A stretch of 64,000 nt of DNA, taken from positions 1 through 64,000 of the forward strand of contig VXAA01006483.1 in assembly GCA_013399115.1 (NCBI GenBank), written 5' to 3'. A model generated the notes under the pieces. That model ran no database searches and was not told the DNA's origin. It was given only the letters and a program-made list of their open reading frames with translations. This DNA is from Anseranas semipalmata (Eukaryota > Chordata > Aves > Anseriformes > Anseranatidae). Of the stretch, positions 25,293-38,160 are shown piece after piece. Each line of letters begins with the position of its first letter. Position 1 is the first letter of the stretch. The position numbers were made by a program, and so were the translations under genes.

Positions 25293-25757
25293 CATTGAAA
25301 TATGATAAGAACTTTAGAATATTAAACAGCATGTAACAGATTTCTTTTCCCCAGAAAGATGCTTCCACTTAGCTGAGCAGAATCTGGCCCCCAGTAATTC
25401 TTCTCTTGCAAACTTAATAGTTAATTCCTTATTCAGAACAAAAACTGCTCCGGCAGGAGAGATTCACCCTCCGGTACATGATTTCTGACGAATGTTAGAA
25501 GCAGTTACCAAGGTCCAAATATCTACCCTGAACAGTGCAAAACCTCTCACATCTGCCTCCCACAGCCCCAGGAAGTGGCTTTCCAAGTGAAGAGGAAGGG
25601 CTTTTCCTTCTTGCAGCAACACTTCATACCTCGTGTGTATGATTCCCCTTTTTGATTTGGGACTTATCCAGACCACTACCGTGTCTTCTCTTCTCATGTA
25701 CTGCTCATGATTTGTCTGCTTGGATGAGACTTTAGTCTCCCAAATGCAGGATGAACC

Positions 25758-25789
25758 TTTTTTTATTTTTATTTTTATTTTTTTATTTA
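25758..25789 (+). repeat. TTTTA microsatellite
   Basis: Imperfect TTTTA units flanked by T runs. Confidence 0.85.
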
Positions 25790-26046
25790 CTATGCTAGTG
25801 TTGGTACAGATAAAGCAATAACAATACCAATGAGGGTTTTTCTAAAAATATCTAGTGCAAGCCCGGTCTCTGGTTGTTGATTACACCTTATGCTATATTC
25901 AATATCTTGTCATCTCCAAAGAAAACTTATTGGGAACCAGGAAACCTCCTTCTTTCACAAGACCAGTGAGCTGCTTGCAGTATAAGCAGGTTCTTCACGA
26001 TGGCTTAAATAGTTATAGGTTATGGACTATATGCACTGAAAGATTT

Positions 26047-26150
26047 CACAGAGTCATAGAATCACAGAATCATCTAGATTGGAAAAGACCTTCAAGATTA
26101 CCAAGTCCAGCCATCAACCTGACGTACTGAGTCCCTAAACCATGTCCCTT
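26047..26150 (-). mobile_element. CR1 LINE 3' fragment
   Basis: The reverse complement of a CR1 3' end. It has a short octamer array ('catagaatcacagaatca'), the block 'gattggaaaagaccttc' and 'ctaaaccatgtccc', and then decays. It is strongly 5' truncated, with only 3' UTR left. Its sequence differs from the 3990 and 30822 copies, suggesting another subfamily or greater age. Confidence 0.92.
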
Positions 26151-28295
26151 AGTTCCACAAAGCATGTCCCTTGACGTCATTTCTTGTACTGCTTGGCATG
26201 GTCATCATTTTTAACATCAGCTTCACTTCTGGAAGACTTTAGAACAATTTCAGCATCGTATAAGCAGGACATTCAACTTTGGTTTTGTCTAGATTTCAGT
26301 TTTAGCACCTCAGTGAAGCTAGTGAAAAACATGTGACTACAGTTCAGAAAGCATTTTCATTTGCACTTGCCCTTTGTGTGACTAAATACTGTGTTTGTGA
26401 TTGCAGAGACAGCACCTTTATTTTGGTATCTGTATTTATAAGATCTCAGTATATCTAGAACTTTTGCTAGAAAGCTTATTTCCAAACAACTGAATAACTA
26501 AAGAAAGCCCCCCCTTAGTAAAATAATATAACCTCCTTTATAATCTCACTATGCCAGTATTTTCAAACCTGTCTTAGTATTTAGGTGTCTAAAACATACA
26601 TTGATTGTCAGAGTTTTTGAGCTGTTTTGAGTTGTAGCCGTACAGAACTTCTGAAGTCAGCCGAGTATTTTGACAGTGGCCATTTATGCCTAACTTCAGG
26701 CATTGGCATAAAGCACTATTTTCTGTTGCATTAACTGTCTAAACAAATTTGGTAGCAGGCCAGCATTTCTGAATATAAAAGTCAGGGCATTTTTGTTTTT
26801 GGAAAGTGAAGCTATTAGATGATTCTTTCACCTGTATATAGAATCTGAAGAGATTTATTTTATATCTTGGCTGGAAAAAGAGGTTATGATTTATTATCTA
26901 ACAAAAACTAGACTGAAGTGATGGGTTTGTTTCTATAATGTCTTAGTGAGTGATATTTCTGATTAACTTCTCTTTTCAAATAGGTAAGGCAGTTCTGCCC
27001 TACCAGAGGAAGTCTCTGATGATAGAAAATAGTGAAATTCTGCAAAAAGAGTCTAGAACAACTTGAATAAAACTTAAAAAAATGTGAAGAACTTTGCTGC
27101 GTGAGATGAAGACCTGACTCCTTGAGGACAACTACAAAATGAGAATACAAATCAGAAAGTGCTGTCTGACTGCAATGTGGTCTTCTGGGAGATCACAGGT
27201 TATCTTTACGTACTGCTCCTTCATCAATAACAGATGAGCTACTATTTCTTCTTACATGTCATTGCCCTTTCCTCAAAAACAAAAGGATGAAGTGGAGTAC
27301 TGGGGGGATAAAAAGGTGAGGGAGAGATCCATGAGAGGGAATAACTGGATTAGTTTTTAAACTACACTTATATCAACAAGGTTGGTGAGTTAGCTAAGTC
27401 TAGTCTTTTATGATATTAGATGAGTAGGATGAAAAAATTCATTGGCTAGAAAATTCCTTGACCAATTTCACTAGCTAGAAAATTTTAAATTCAAGTCTTA
27501 ATTCCTAGAATCATTAAATATAAGGAATACCTAGTAATAATTATGGGTTAAGGTTATTTTGGCTAACTCTCCGAGGGATAAATTTTTCACTTTCTACAAT
27601 GTACTATCATGAAACAACACTATCTATATTCATACAGATATAGCATTATGTAACTGATTGTAACTGAATTTGGAGTGTACCAAACAATGGGATGTCATTT
27701 TCTTCTACCTCTGTTGAGAGGACAGAGAAAGTAATTTCTGGTTACGTGCTTGGATTCCTTTTTCACTGGTGATTATTCTATCAGTTCCAAAGATAGGTTT
27801 TCTGGAGAAACACGGTACATTTGATTTGACAGTAGACTGAATCTTCATAAGGTGTTTGACACTGATCACAGTGTATGAACCAATATTTCTGATAGTCAAG
27901 TCCACAGCTTTTTAATGCACGTACTGTTCTAACTAACTGAAATGTCTAAAGAACATTAAACATCAATTTAAGATTTTCTAATATCCACTTATGGTATTTG
28001 GAAGACAGAAAGATTTATATGTGGAAGCTGATGGCCTATTGGAATAAGCATCAAAAAAGTGAGTGACACCTAAATTATGTACATCCATGGAAAAGGAAGG
28101 AGTATTATCATAGTGTTTTCTGTGGATTGTGCCTGTCGCTGCAGAGTCTACCAGGTAATATAAGGCCACTGTGAGGCCCACGTCATTTCATGTATTAACA
28201 CAAATGTGGAATACTATGAAGAGAATCATTGTAACTGAGACATGTCAAAGGTTCTTCAGTACCGAATTCACACTGAAGTATATAGGATGTTAAAT
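26151..28295. other. Unique AT-rich DNA, no gene seen
   Basis: No exon or RNA gene was recognised. About 26580-26720 contains 'ttaggtgtctaaaac' and 'atgcctaacttcaggc', loosely like the unclassified repeat seen elsewhere. Confidence 0.5.
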
Positions 28296-28802
28296 GAGTA
28301 CCCCAGGTATCAATACTGGGTCCAGTATTGTTTAACATCTTCATTAACAATCTGGATGATGGGGTAGAGTGCACTGTCAGTAAATTTGTGGATGACACGA
28401 AACTGGGGGAATTGGCTGACTCACCAGAGGGCCATGCAGCCATCTAGAGGGACCTTGAAAGGCTGGAGAAGTGGGCTAACAAAAATCTCAGGAAGTTTAA
28501 CAAGGAGAAGTGCAGGGTCCTGCACCTGGGGAGGACAACCCCGGGCATCAGTACATGCCGGGGACCACCCAGCTGGAAGGCAGGTCTGCAGAAAAGGACC
28601 TAGGAGTCTTGGTAGACACGAAGTTGAACATGAGTTAGTAATGTTCCCTTGCCACTAAGAAGGTTAATGGCATTCTTGGCTGCATTAGGCAAAGTATCAC
28701 TAACAGGTCAGGACAGGTGATCCTTCCCCTCTACTCAGCATTAGTGAGGCCATACCCGTACTTTATCCAGTTCTGGGCCCTCCGGTACAAGAGAGACATG
28801 AA

Positions 28803-29171
28803 TTACAGAATCATAGAATTATTTAGGTTGGAAAAGACCTCTAAGACCATCAAGTCCAACCATTAACCTAGCACTGCCAAGTCTACCACTAAACCATGTC
28901 CCTAAGCACCACATCTACACGTCTTTTAATACCTCCAGGGATGGTGACTCAACCACTTCTCTGGGCAGCCTGTTCCAATGCCTCACGACCCTTTCAGTGA
29001 AGAAATTTTTCCTAATATCCAACCTAAACCTCCGCTGGCACACCTTGAGGCCATTTCCTCTTGTGTTATCACTTGTTGCATGGGAGAAGAGGCCCATCCT
29101 CACTCTGCTACAACCTCCTGTGTTGTAGAAAGCAGACGTTGTAGAAAGAACCTCCTTGTAGTTGTAGAAAG
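28803..29171 (-). mobile_element. Nested CR1 LINE 3' end, opposite orientation
   Basis: It lies inside the outer CR1 and points the other way. Its 3' end ('cagaatcatagaat' octamers) is at 28805. On the minus strand the frame from about 29103 to the stop at 28915 gives an uninterrupted ORF2 C-terminus with the blocks [28 protein letters not shown] and a short tail. The outer copy is frameshifted in the corresponding place. The intact frame fits a younger insertion into an older one. The 5' truncation lies near 29171, just after a local triplication. The flanks share only 'tgaa', so any target-site duplication is very short, as is usual for CR1. Confidence 0.93.
29122..29171 (+). repeat. Three copies of gttgtagaaag at nested-CR1 5' junction
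   Basis: Exact 11-bp copies lie at 29122-29132, 29138-29148 and 29161-29171. The motif is the CR1 'ttgtagagag' segment, which normally occurs once, so it has been locally multiplied at the truncated 5' end of the nested element. Confidence 0.85.
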
Positions 29172-29635
29172 TGAACATACTGGAAAGAGTCCAACAGAGG
29201 GCCACCAAGATGATCAGAGGACTGGAGCATTTCTCCTATGAGGAGAGGCTGAGAGAGCTGGGACTGTTCAGCCTGGAGAAGAGGAGGCTCAGCGGGAATA
29301 TTATCAATGTACATAAATACCTGAAGGGAGGGTGCAAAGAGGACAGAACCACACTATTTTTAGTGGTGCCCAGTGCCAGAACAAGAGGCAATATGCACAA
29401 ACTGGAGCACATGAGGTTCCATGTATACATCAGGAAGCACTTCACTATGCAGGTCATGATCACTGGAACAGGCCGGCCAGAGAGGTGTGCGGTCTCCCTC
29501 CTTGGAGATCTTCAAAAACCATCTGGCCATGGTCCTGGGTAAACTCCTCTGGGTGTCCCTGCTTGAGCAGGGGGTTGGACCAGATGACCTCCAGAGGCCC
29601 CTTCCAACCTCAGTCCTTCTGTGATTCTGTGATTT

Positions 29636-30821
29636 GGAGGTGGATGTTCTGCAATTTATAATGGTTATACACCAAAATCTCTTCAGGGATCTTGGTTCTC
29701 ATTACATGCTTTCTATGAAAGTTAATAATAATGCAGTTATTTTATATTGTATGCTTATTCTTTCTTTTCTCCTAGTTTTATCTTGATTTGATGGAAGTTC
29801 GAGGTATTGAAAACTTAGACTATTTTTTTTTTTCAAAATTTGAGGTCATTTTTGTGTTCACACAATTATGATCATCTTTCCAAACTGATGTAATTTCTTT
29901 GGTATCAACACTTGCTATGTAGATCTGTCTGAATGGAGCAGATTCTTGAAAAAAATCAGGGCCTAGTGACTCACAATGGTCCCATTGTTTTCTCAAGTGC
30001 TTTTGCTCTCCATGGAGCTTCTGGATTTTGAGCATTCTTCAAGTAAAAATACTGATTTGAACAAATAAGGCACAAATGCATAACAGAAGGAAAGGAACCT
30101 CTGGAGTATATCAGGTCAAAAGTTATGTAATTATTATCATTATTATTTTTGTCACAGAAGATTTTCCTTGGTATTTTAAATGCTGCTGTGCCCCAGGAAG
30201 TTGCTGTTCTCTTAGTAGTTAAGAAAGTCAAGGTCTTACCAACATTTCAATGAATTCACGGACAAGACTACATCTTTGACTTCACTGGCCATTTAGAGAT
30301 GACCTGAGCCAGAGCACAGGTAAACATCACAAGCATCTTGGGTAGAATTCCTCTCTTTTAACACTAAAGATGTCTACGTTTGAGGTACCCAGCCTGCACT
30401 GCCTTTGTAATCAATGGAGAGTAGTAGACCTTTTAGGGATCATTACAAATGGTTTACTTTAGCCATGAGATTAAAACCATGCCCTCTCTACAAGTGCGTT
30501 TTCCTTTCTATTGACCATAAGGGAACCCTAAATGACTAGTTCAGATGTAGAAATTAATGGCTTGAGTTACTTACCTATACACGGGCTTCTAGGACCATTT
30601 GAAAGTTCTAGGGGAGACTTATGGGGTTTAGTGATGTCACATAGGACCCATCGGAGGCCTGCATCCTTCTGGACCAGCAGCTGGAAGCTAACCAGGATGT
30701 CTGAAGTGCTATAATCATATGGTGTCTAAAGTGACATTAGAGGTTTATGTCATATTTGATTTCTGCTCTTATTGCTTGTTTTCATCATTATATTTCATTC
30801 AGCTGCATATGTGTAGTCCAA
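29636..30821. other. Mostly unique DNA, no gene seen
   Basis: No exon or RNA gene was recognised. About 30390-30480 shares 'tcaatggagagtag' with the unclassified repeat at 41.2 kb. The 30640 region contains 'gtgatgtcacatagg', a CRE-like word with no other support. Confidence 0.45.
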
Positions 30822-31097
30822 GAATCACAGAATCACAGAATCGTTCAGGTTGGAAGAGACCTCCAAGATCACCTAGTCCAACCTCTGACCTAACTCTAAC
30901 AAGGCCCACACTAAACCATATCTCTAAGCTCAACATCTAAACGTCTTTTAAAGACCTCCAGGGATGGTGACTCAACCACTTCCCTGGGCAGCCCATTCCA
31001 ATGCCTAACTACCCTTTCGGTAAAGAAGTTTTTCCTAATATCCAACCTAAACCTCCCCTGGTGCAACTTTAGCCCATTCCCCCTCGTCCTGTCTGGT
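30822..31097 (-). mobile_element. CR1 LINE 3' end
   Basis: The reverse complement of a CR1 3' region. Octamers come first at 30822, then 'ggttggaagagacctccaag', 'aaacgtcttttaaagacc' and 'ctgggcagcccattccaatg', ending near 'ccctcgtcctgtc'. About 275 bp remain: the 3' UTR and the last ORF2 codons. Its 3' end closely matches the short copy at 3990, so both probably belong to one subfamily. It is one of the best preserved CR1s here. Confidence 0.95.
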
Positions 31098-34000
31098 CTA
31101 TTGGAAGAAACCCATGCCTTTTGGAGCTGCAGATTTAGATCATCTCAAATGGCAATGCTAGGCACCTGGTTTACACTTATGATCTTCATTCACTATGTGG
31201 AAGCCTTGACAGTTGGCACATGTGGACACTCACGTGTAGATATCTAATTCTAGATGTCTATCATATGTAGCTGGGAGACATTGCAGACCTCTGTAGTTCT
31301 GTGGCTTGATCCAGCTACAGAGCCTATGTCTTGGAAATCTTAGGATGCCTGAAATGCAATAGAACACCTATGATTAGGTAACTGAATCTTCAGCTCAGAT
31401 TTGACCTTAAGGGCTTCACCTAAGCTCATAATAAAGTGTGTAACCCTGCTGCCTGGACTTGCAGCTAAAATATAGGCATGGAGTGAAACAGTCCTCTCCA
31501 AGTTCTTTATTACCAGTAAGACAAAGATGCCTTCAAAGGCACAAAGATTACATGCACTTCTGTTTTCCCTGAATAAAAAGTGCCCTTTTCATCCGTGAAG
31601 AAACATTTTCCATGATACATCAGTGGATATAATTTATCATACTATTCAAATGTATCCTATGTGGGAGATAAGACCATATGGAAAACAGCTAAAGCCCGTT
31701 TTAAAAGCCAAGGAAAGGGAACTATAAATATTGAGGTATGCTGTGCTGGGTGTTACACCAAATAGTCTGACATAAATTTTTTAAGCCTCAGCAGAACAGT
31801 AGAAGAGCTTTTAGGTATTTAAAAAAAAATAAAAATGGGAACAATTTCAGCTACCTTCCAGTGCTTTCATTTAAGAAAAAAATTGGTGCTCATTCTTTCT
31901 TAATAGTCTCCATATCACCACAGTATAGAAGGACAAATATTTGAAATGTGATTGTACATCTGTTTGTGTGATCTATAGCAATGCCTGCATCAGCAGAAAT
32001 ACTGAAGGAATAACCTTGGGTGATAGTTCTGTGGGCTGAAGTCCTTGGCTTTCTGATGCTGATCAACCAAGCTGATGCTCATGTTGTCATTGTCTCCAGG
32101 CTGTAGTAAGGCAGGCAAACAAATAATCAGAATAATCCATATTGGCCCATCTCAGCGACAGCAACAAACCTGAATTTGTTTTTGAATATCTAAATCTCTC
32201 TTCTAGTCATTTAAGTGATGATACCACAGCTTATCATTATCAGAGGAATTGCTGAATATCAGCATGTCACAATTTGAAATAGAGGGATAGGGGAATGGCA
32301 TCACAGGACTTTGGATGACATGTCAGATCTCTAAGCTGTGTGTTCTGCAGGATCAGTCTATTATTGTGGGTTGTCAATGAATTGTCATATGGTCACATAG
32401 GATATTCATTTGCAGATGAGGAGAATATGGTTTGGCATGCCCAGACATCTGGAAAGAGTATTATTTTTGGATTATGTGCAATCCTTTGAAAGCTGAATAT
32501 CTGACTATCAAATACATTTATGAAGTGGTGTGAAGGCAAACAAATACGTATTCATCTGGTATCTGATTTTAGGTATTCAGGGTATGCCTATCCCAGCAAA
32601 TTAAACGGTGTCAAGAAACACTCCCAGGTGCCAAACTGGATCGTCCGTTCTGTTAAATATTTGGAATGGCTCCAGAATAGTTTCCACCTGGGCCACTTAG
32701 CATTTTCCCCAAATAATTCCCACCTTGACAGACAGTGTGGATCAGGAACCATTCCTAGTAGACAGGTTGAGTGCAACCACACTGTTTTGTGTGCCAAGTG
32801 GGTTTTATGTATATGCACCGAGGCAGCTCTGTGTCAGCTGTCCAGTTCCAGGCACCTTCTGTAGCACAGACATTGCCTCGGGTTACAAACTCACACCATC
32901 ATTTTGCTCTATTCTGTATATTCAGCAAATGTTATATATCATTTGCTCATCCATGGTGCACATAACAACTCCCTGTCGAATGTCAGCTATTTAACATGTA
33001 AGGTTTCCTGGCTTCTAGGAAAGGGAATCTGAATTTGATTTCCTTCTTTTTGGATATTTTCAGTATGGGATCACAGCTACTCTTTCATGTTTAAGACACT
33101 GTGACACTCAAGGAAAAAAGAGTGACCGTACCTCCCATGTTGCCAGAAAGCAGTAGAAATACACTACTTCATATCAGCCATGCAACCAGAAATCCCGGAA
33201 CTGAATTGCTTAGCAGATGATAGGCTCAAATTTTGAAACATTGCTTAAGTGTATCCATTTTGTGCCCTCTGAGGTGCCTTAAATAAAGATCTCAGATTTT
33301 TCTAAATGGGGAAGGAGTAGGGTGTTCAACATTTCTGAAAACTGGTCTTTTTCAGCTTAGAAAAAGAATGAGAAAAACAATAAGTTAGTTTAAAAAAAGC
33401 CCTGAAATCTTATTAGGTGGTTAGAAAGAATGGATGCATAGGTCTAATAGGGCCGTCATCATGTTTGGTGTTTCTGGTGGTTTGTGATTATAAGGATAAA
33501 AAGAATTTGTGTGTTCTATGGGCACTATAGAGAAGGAAAAAAATATGTAATGAAGCCCACAGGATAGCATGAAATCTGGATATCAAAACAGCAACAATAA
33601 CATAGACTGCTGTTCTAAAACATTCTTTAATCCAGTTTCTATTTAAACGAAGCTTCAAAGACTTTTTCTTTATAAACGGTATTTCTGAATTTCTTTCTAA
33701 ATCATCCCGATGCATTTTTGGATGCTGTTCAGAGATAGAAGTAGAGCACACATCAGCTTTATCTTAATCCTTAACCTTACACATGACAGTGAAGAGCAAG
33801 CCTCTCTGATGTTCTGCATCATATATTTAATTTCTAAGAACTTTAAATCTCCTGGAAATGACAAAAGTAACCGACACATCTATAAAATAGGACATCAATC
33901 AGATTCTCTCTGCTTTTGAATCACAGTAATAAAGGGAATATTTTCAAATAGGGAACTGTCTCTTTTATTTATAGATATTCAGCTGGAAATAAGGGATCAG

Positions 34001-36439
34001 TAAAATGTTTCCTCCGTATCTTTTTCACTGTATGAAAACAGGGTTACAGATCAATTGATTTACCATCACAATTGATTAGGTGACTCTCCTGCTATCTCTA
34101 TTGTGACAGTAGACAGGCGCTCATATAGATCTTTCATTAGAGGAGTCACTGAAAAGCAAAGGTTCATTGCATGCCTAAATGGCTTGTAGCTGACTCATTA
34201 GGCCATTAACTAACCATTAATATTGTTTAACCTCAAACCTTACAGATAAAATAAATTACAGTCACGTTATCCAAACAAAATAACCTTAACCTCCTTAACA
34301 AGTGTATAATTATGTGAATTTATTACCATCTGATCCCATTGAACTGAGGGGTTCATTTTCAGAGCTATGAAGAGGGAGATGAGAATACATCACCTTCAAG
34401 ATAAGTGCTACTGGGAGGCAGGTGCGTCAGTCACTGATACGCTTTGTAAGACATGAACCCACAGGGTATGGATTTGTCTGGTTAATGCCCAAACAAAATT
34501 ATCTTACACACAAAATGCTTCCCTCTTACACAGTACCAAATCTCTTCTTATTTGTTTTTAAATGTTTCTGCATTTCAGAAATTAGTTGCATGTATAAAAT
34601 GGCCTTCTCTGTCTCACTATGGTACCAAGGCTTCACACAGACAAACAGAATATAATAACAATAAGCTGTAATTGAATGAGAAGGCACTGGAAATTTTACT
34701 CTTATCATAATCTTTTCAGACTCTCAAATTCTATATATGTGATGCAATGATCTGCTGAAATTGTACTGAAGCAAGAGTATAAGAAAACCCATGGCATATG
34801 TTCTGAGAAATAAAATAAACTTATGTCAGTGTGCTTCCCTTGGAACGATGCCAGCTGAATCCTAGTTATTATCAATAATATAAACAAAATATGTTACGAG
34901 CTTTATACAGAGCTTAAAATAAGCAAAAATCCTGCATTAGCACATTGCTGATATCCCAGCAGGTCAGCTATAATGAATGCACAAGTGCTCACACATAATT
35001 TTTTATAAGATAACTTGCTTGAAAGTGAAGCAGTCAATAGGCTCATTTGCAGGCACATTTCTCTCCAGGAAAAACAACCATAATACAATACCAATTACTT
35101 TTTTTTTTTGGGTGTACAAAAAAAAGTGAATGTTGAGAGAGGAAAAAGACAACAATAACATAAATTCAGTGGCAGATGTGCAAAAAAAAAGGAATGAGAA
35201 TGGAGTAGTACTGGTAATTAGAGCTGAAAATAAAACCTACTGTTCTTACAGAAGAGCAGTCACAAAATCACAATGAGTATAATACAGTTGATACTTTAGT
35301 AAATGAAAATTATTGTTACTAATCAAAATGGAAAGCGAAAAACCCACTTACTGTGCATGTTTACTGGACCAAAATATTGCCACAGAATCCCACACCAGCC
35401 ACACCAAATATAAGAATAATTTTATATTTCTATAGTTTAAAACTTTAACATTTCATGGGCTGTACCAGTTCAGCTGAAGGTTAAAATATTTGTCTCAAAT
35501 TAAGGAATGATTATGATTGAATATTTATCATACAGACCATTGTTTTTGTAAAATATCTGCTTATTAGAAAAAAAAGAAAAAAAAAGTCTAGTTGCTACAC
35601 CTCAAAAATCCAGTAGGAGTTTTACTTTGTGGAGATTAATAACAATTCTGCTCACTATCCTTCCAATAGGGTGGTCTGGGAAACCAGAGATTTTGCGTTT
35701 TGCAGCAAGATGCATGTTATAAAAATGGAGCTAATGCCCAGGGCCAGACCTTTCAAATGCATTTTAATTATTTTCAGTGCACTGTCAGAACTTTGATACA
35801 CGCTCATGGAATCATGCAAATACCTCTTTGTAGAATATATGTCCTATACCCTAAGGCACTGAGTGGATTGAAATACACTTTGGTGAAGTTAGGTGTCATA
35901 ATACAGTGAGGTAATAAGAGTATGCCACCATATTACACAATTAGAAATCTACTTCTAAATCTGCTGGTTAACATGGCTATGTTTTATATTTATGAAGGAG
36001 AAAATGTTCTGATTTTTCGCAAACAGTGTTATTTGCAGGACAATGAAAAATATGATGGAATTAGAATTGATAAAACAAATTCATTTAGTTTCATGTTTAC
36101 TTATTGACCTCTAGAGCATTTTCATTCAGTGTCATAGGATGTCTGCAAAAGATTTATTCAGTTCCATGTACACATCTTGAGGTAAGAACACATTAATCCA
36201 GTGAACTAGATTAGAAAGAAATATTAATTACTTGGAGTCAACCTGTGACTTCTCCTTCTAAATCTGGCAGTTTCTTGGGTTTGGTACTCTGATAGAACAA
36301 CAACACAAAAAGATATTTAAGGTCATACTTAAATTTAATAATATGAGTAAGTCCACTCAACTCAGCAGTGATAGATTTAGTTGTCTCCTTGGAATGCATA
36401 GGATCTAATAATAGGAGATTAGCTGGAAGGATTTGAATG
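31098..36439. other. Long AT-rich stretch, no gene seen
   Basis: No coding exon was accepted. About 31130-31440 holds words of the unclassified repeat ('gattaggtaactgaa' at 31372, 'ctagatgtctatc'). At 32520-32994 four frames overlap on both strands, including a 114-codon frame, with no recognisable product. 33900-34330 is discussed as a possible conserved noncoding segment. The rest shows nothing that I recognise. Confidence 0.45.
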
Positions 36440-36960
36440 GTGTCTGCTGGGATTTCCTTAGGTAGATACAGTCAAATAGACCAGTGTCTGTCGACTCTGA
36501 GCTAAACACATAGGTTTCTACTATGGTTAATGTGCACAAACATGAGCACCTAGTGCCAGTTGGAATGCTATAGGGTATTCTAGAAAGCCACACAAGCTGA
36601 CTGATATGATACAGGTCTGATAAGAGACTTTCACCAAAAGGAGCTTGAGGCCAAGTGGATGGTCCATAAAACCCAAAATAATGGCGCTAATATGTTACCC
36701 CAATAGTCAAGTATCACCAGGCTGATAAATCATATTCAGCTATAGTACAAGCATATGGTTTTGGAAGTGTTTTGACTGATTTAAAGCTAAGGTCATTTTT
36801 CAAGCCCAGATTTATTTTTCTAAATTTAGGAGAAGGATTCAGACACCCAAATTTAGATGTCTTTATGTATGTAGTAACGTGAACTAAATGCCTACCTCCC
36901 ATCATAGCCAGCTGAGATCTAGGTAGCACAGTCATGTGAACCTTTAGAGTCTTTTAGCTC
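36440..36960 (+). repeat. Degenerate unclassified interspersed repeat, copy 2
   Basis: Bases 36533-36580 ('cacaaacatgagcacc', 'tagtgccagttggaatgc', 'tatagggta') align with 41246-41290 ('cacacaaacaggtgcc', 'tactgccatttcatatac', 'tatgggata'). 'caaatttagatgtct' at 36848 recalls the 19.6 kb copy. The repeat is old, with no coding capacity and no visible terminal repeats. Confidence 0.4.
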
Positions 36961-38111
36961 GATATTCAGAGAATACATTCAAACTGTCATACAAGACTTC
37001 ATCTCTGCCATCCATTTTTCAAAGTGTAGCAGATGAATGCTGTGCTATGCCACAGAGGATCTTGGTTTGTGTGGCATTGCTCACACAATTGCTCACAGTG
37101 GCACCTGCCTTAGCACCATGCAGAATGGTTCCAACTTTTGTAAACAACAAAGTATCATCATTCCATGCATACCCTTTTTTTCTCTTTTGAAAATATGGCA
37201 AAATATGTTTAAATAAACTCTGATAAAACACTGGCTCTCTGCTTCATCTTGTGTACTATCATACCCACACAGTATAAGAATAAGTTGGGGTAGTATGATG
37301 GCACCACTTCAAAAGTTTCAATAAATGTATGTAAGAAAGTATTTAAGTGTAAATAAGAGAGTTCATATGAGTACTCAGACTCCCTTTAAATTGAGATTGC
37401 CTGCATAGGAAATTTCCCTGAATATGTAAAAATATACTGTCATTTTTTTTGAGAAACGTGTTTCCAAATTTTATAACAGTCTATTTTTTAGAGCATTATT
37501 ATCTTCCTTTTCCAACCAGAAATGCCTTCAGGCATTTTAACTTACACTTGGCTGAGTGTTTAATATGCCAAATAAGGCAAAGATTAGTCCAGAGACATTT
37601 AGTTAATGGATCTGCAAATCAAATATACACGTCAAAAACAGAATCCAAAGGAAGCTAGAAATTAATATCTGCTTCATCTGATCTCTCATGAAAGGTGATA
37701 CACTCTGAGAAATGATAATTAAATGAGACTCATCTAGACTTTGACACAAAACTTTTTGAATTTTAAAATAAAACCTTAAAGTAAACCGATGATAGGTTTG
37801 TCCAACTGGCAATAGTTTTCAAAGAAACTGTCACACAAGACTTCCCTTCATGTCACATTTATTTTAGGTAATCAGCTCCCAATAATTTTGACTCAATATT
37901 ATTTAGACATTCATTTAATCATGGAATGTCAACCACTATGTGCACATATCCCATAACTACTAATCTCACCATGTTCTTTGAAAAACTTCCCCTGACTTTT
38001 ATTTCTGAGGGAAAAATGTGATGCTAATACTTAAATGCCAGCTTTTGTACCTAGGTTCTGGCTGAAATAGGTGCTTGAAATTGATCTGGTAACTTTAAAT
38101 TTAAAGATTAG
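36961..38111. other. Unique AT-rich DNA, no gene seen
   Basis: No exon, RNA gene or transposon was recognised. Confidence 0.5.
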
Positions 38112-38160
38112 TGTTCTGGTTTCAGCTGGGATAGAGGTAATTTTCTTCATAGTGGCTGAT
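38112..38160 (+). mobile_element. Truncated LTR head, same family as 60814-61410
   Basis: The first 49 bases of an LTR: 'tgttctggtttcagctggg' followed by 'taattttcttcatagtggc'. They match the start of the plus-strand solo LTR at 60814. Similarity stops abruptly near 38160, so only the 5' end of U3 is left. The canonical TG start is kept here, whereas the longer copy has TA. Confidence 0.75.

Larger units (their letters stand above)
28296..29635 (+). mobile_element. CR1 LINE, interrupted by a nested CR1
   Basis: This outer CR1 runs from the reverse-transcriptase palm to the 3' UTR. The left part (28296-28802) encodes an [12 protein letters not shown] stretch and the catalytic block KFVDDTKLG, with FVDD at 28385-28396, followed by several stops. 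The right part (29172-29635) encodes the C-terminal ORF2 segment: LERVQ at about 29177 and a YEERLRELGLFSLEKRRL run at 29237-29290. It is frameshifted near 29460. It ends in a 3' UTR with 'cttccaacct' and two 'attctgtg' octamers at 29618-29635. The two parts join in the same consensus order once 28803-29171 is removed. It is an inactive copy. Confidence 0.95.

Noticed and set aside
28915..29208. 97-codon minus-strand frame as a gene
   Set aside because: It is the C-terminus of the nested CR1 ORF2, extended through junction sequence.
29171..29542. 123-codon plus-strand frame as a gene
   Set aside because: It is the C-terminal ORF2 segment of the outer CR1, starting at a non-ATG codon and frameshifted near 29460.
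32520..32994. 114-codon frame and three overlapping frames
   Set aside because: All overlap on both strands in a slightly GC-richer patch. No domain, no splice context, and no reason to favour one frame.
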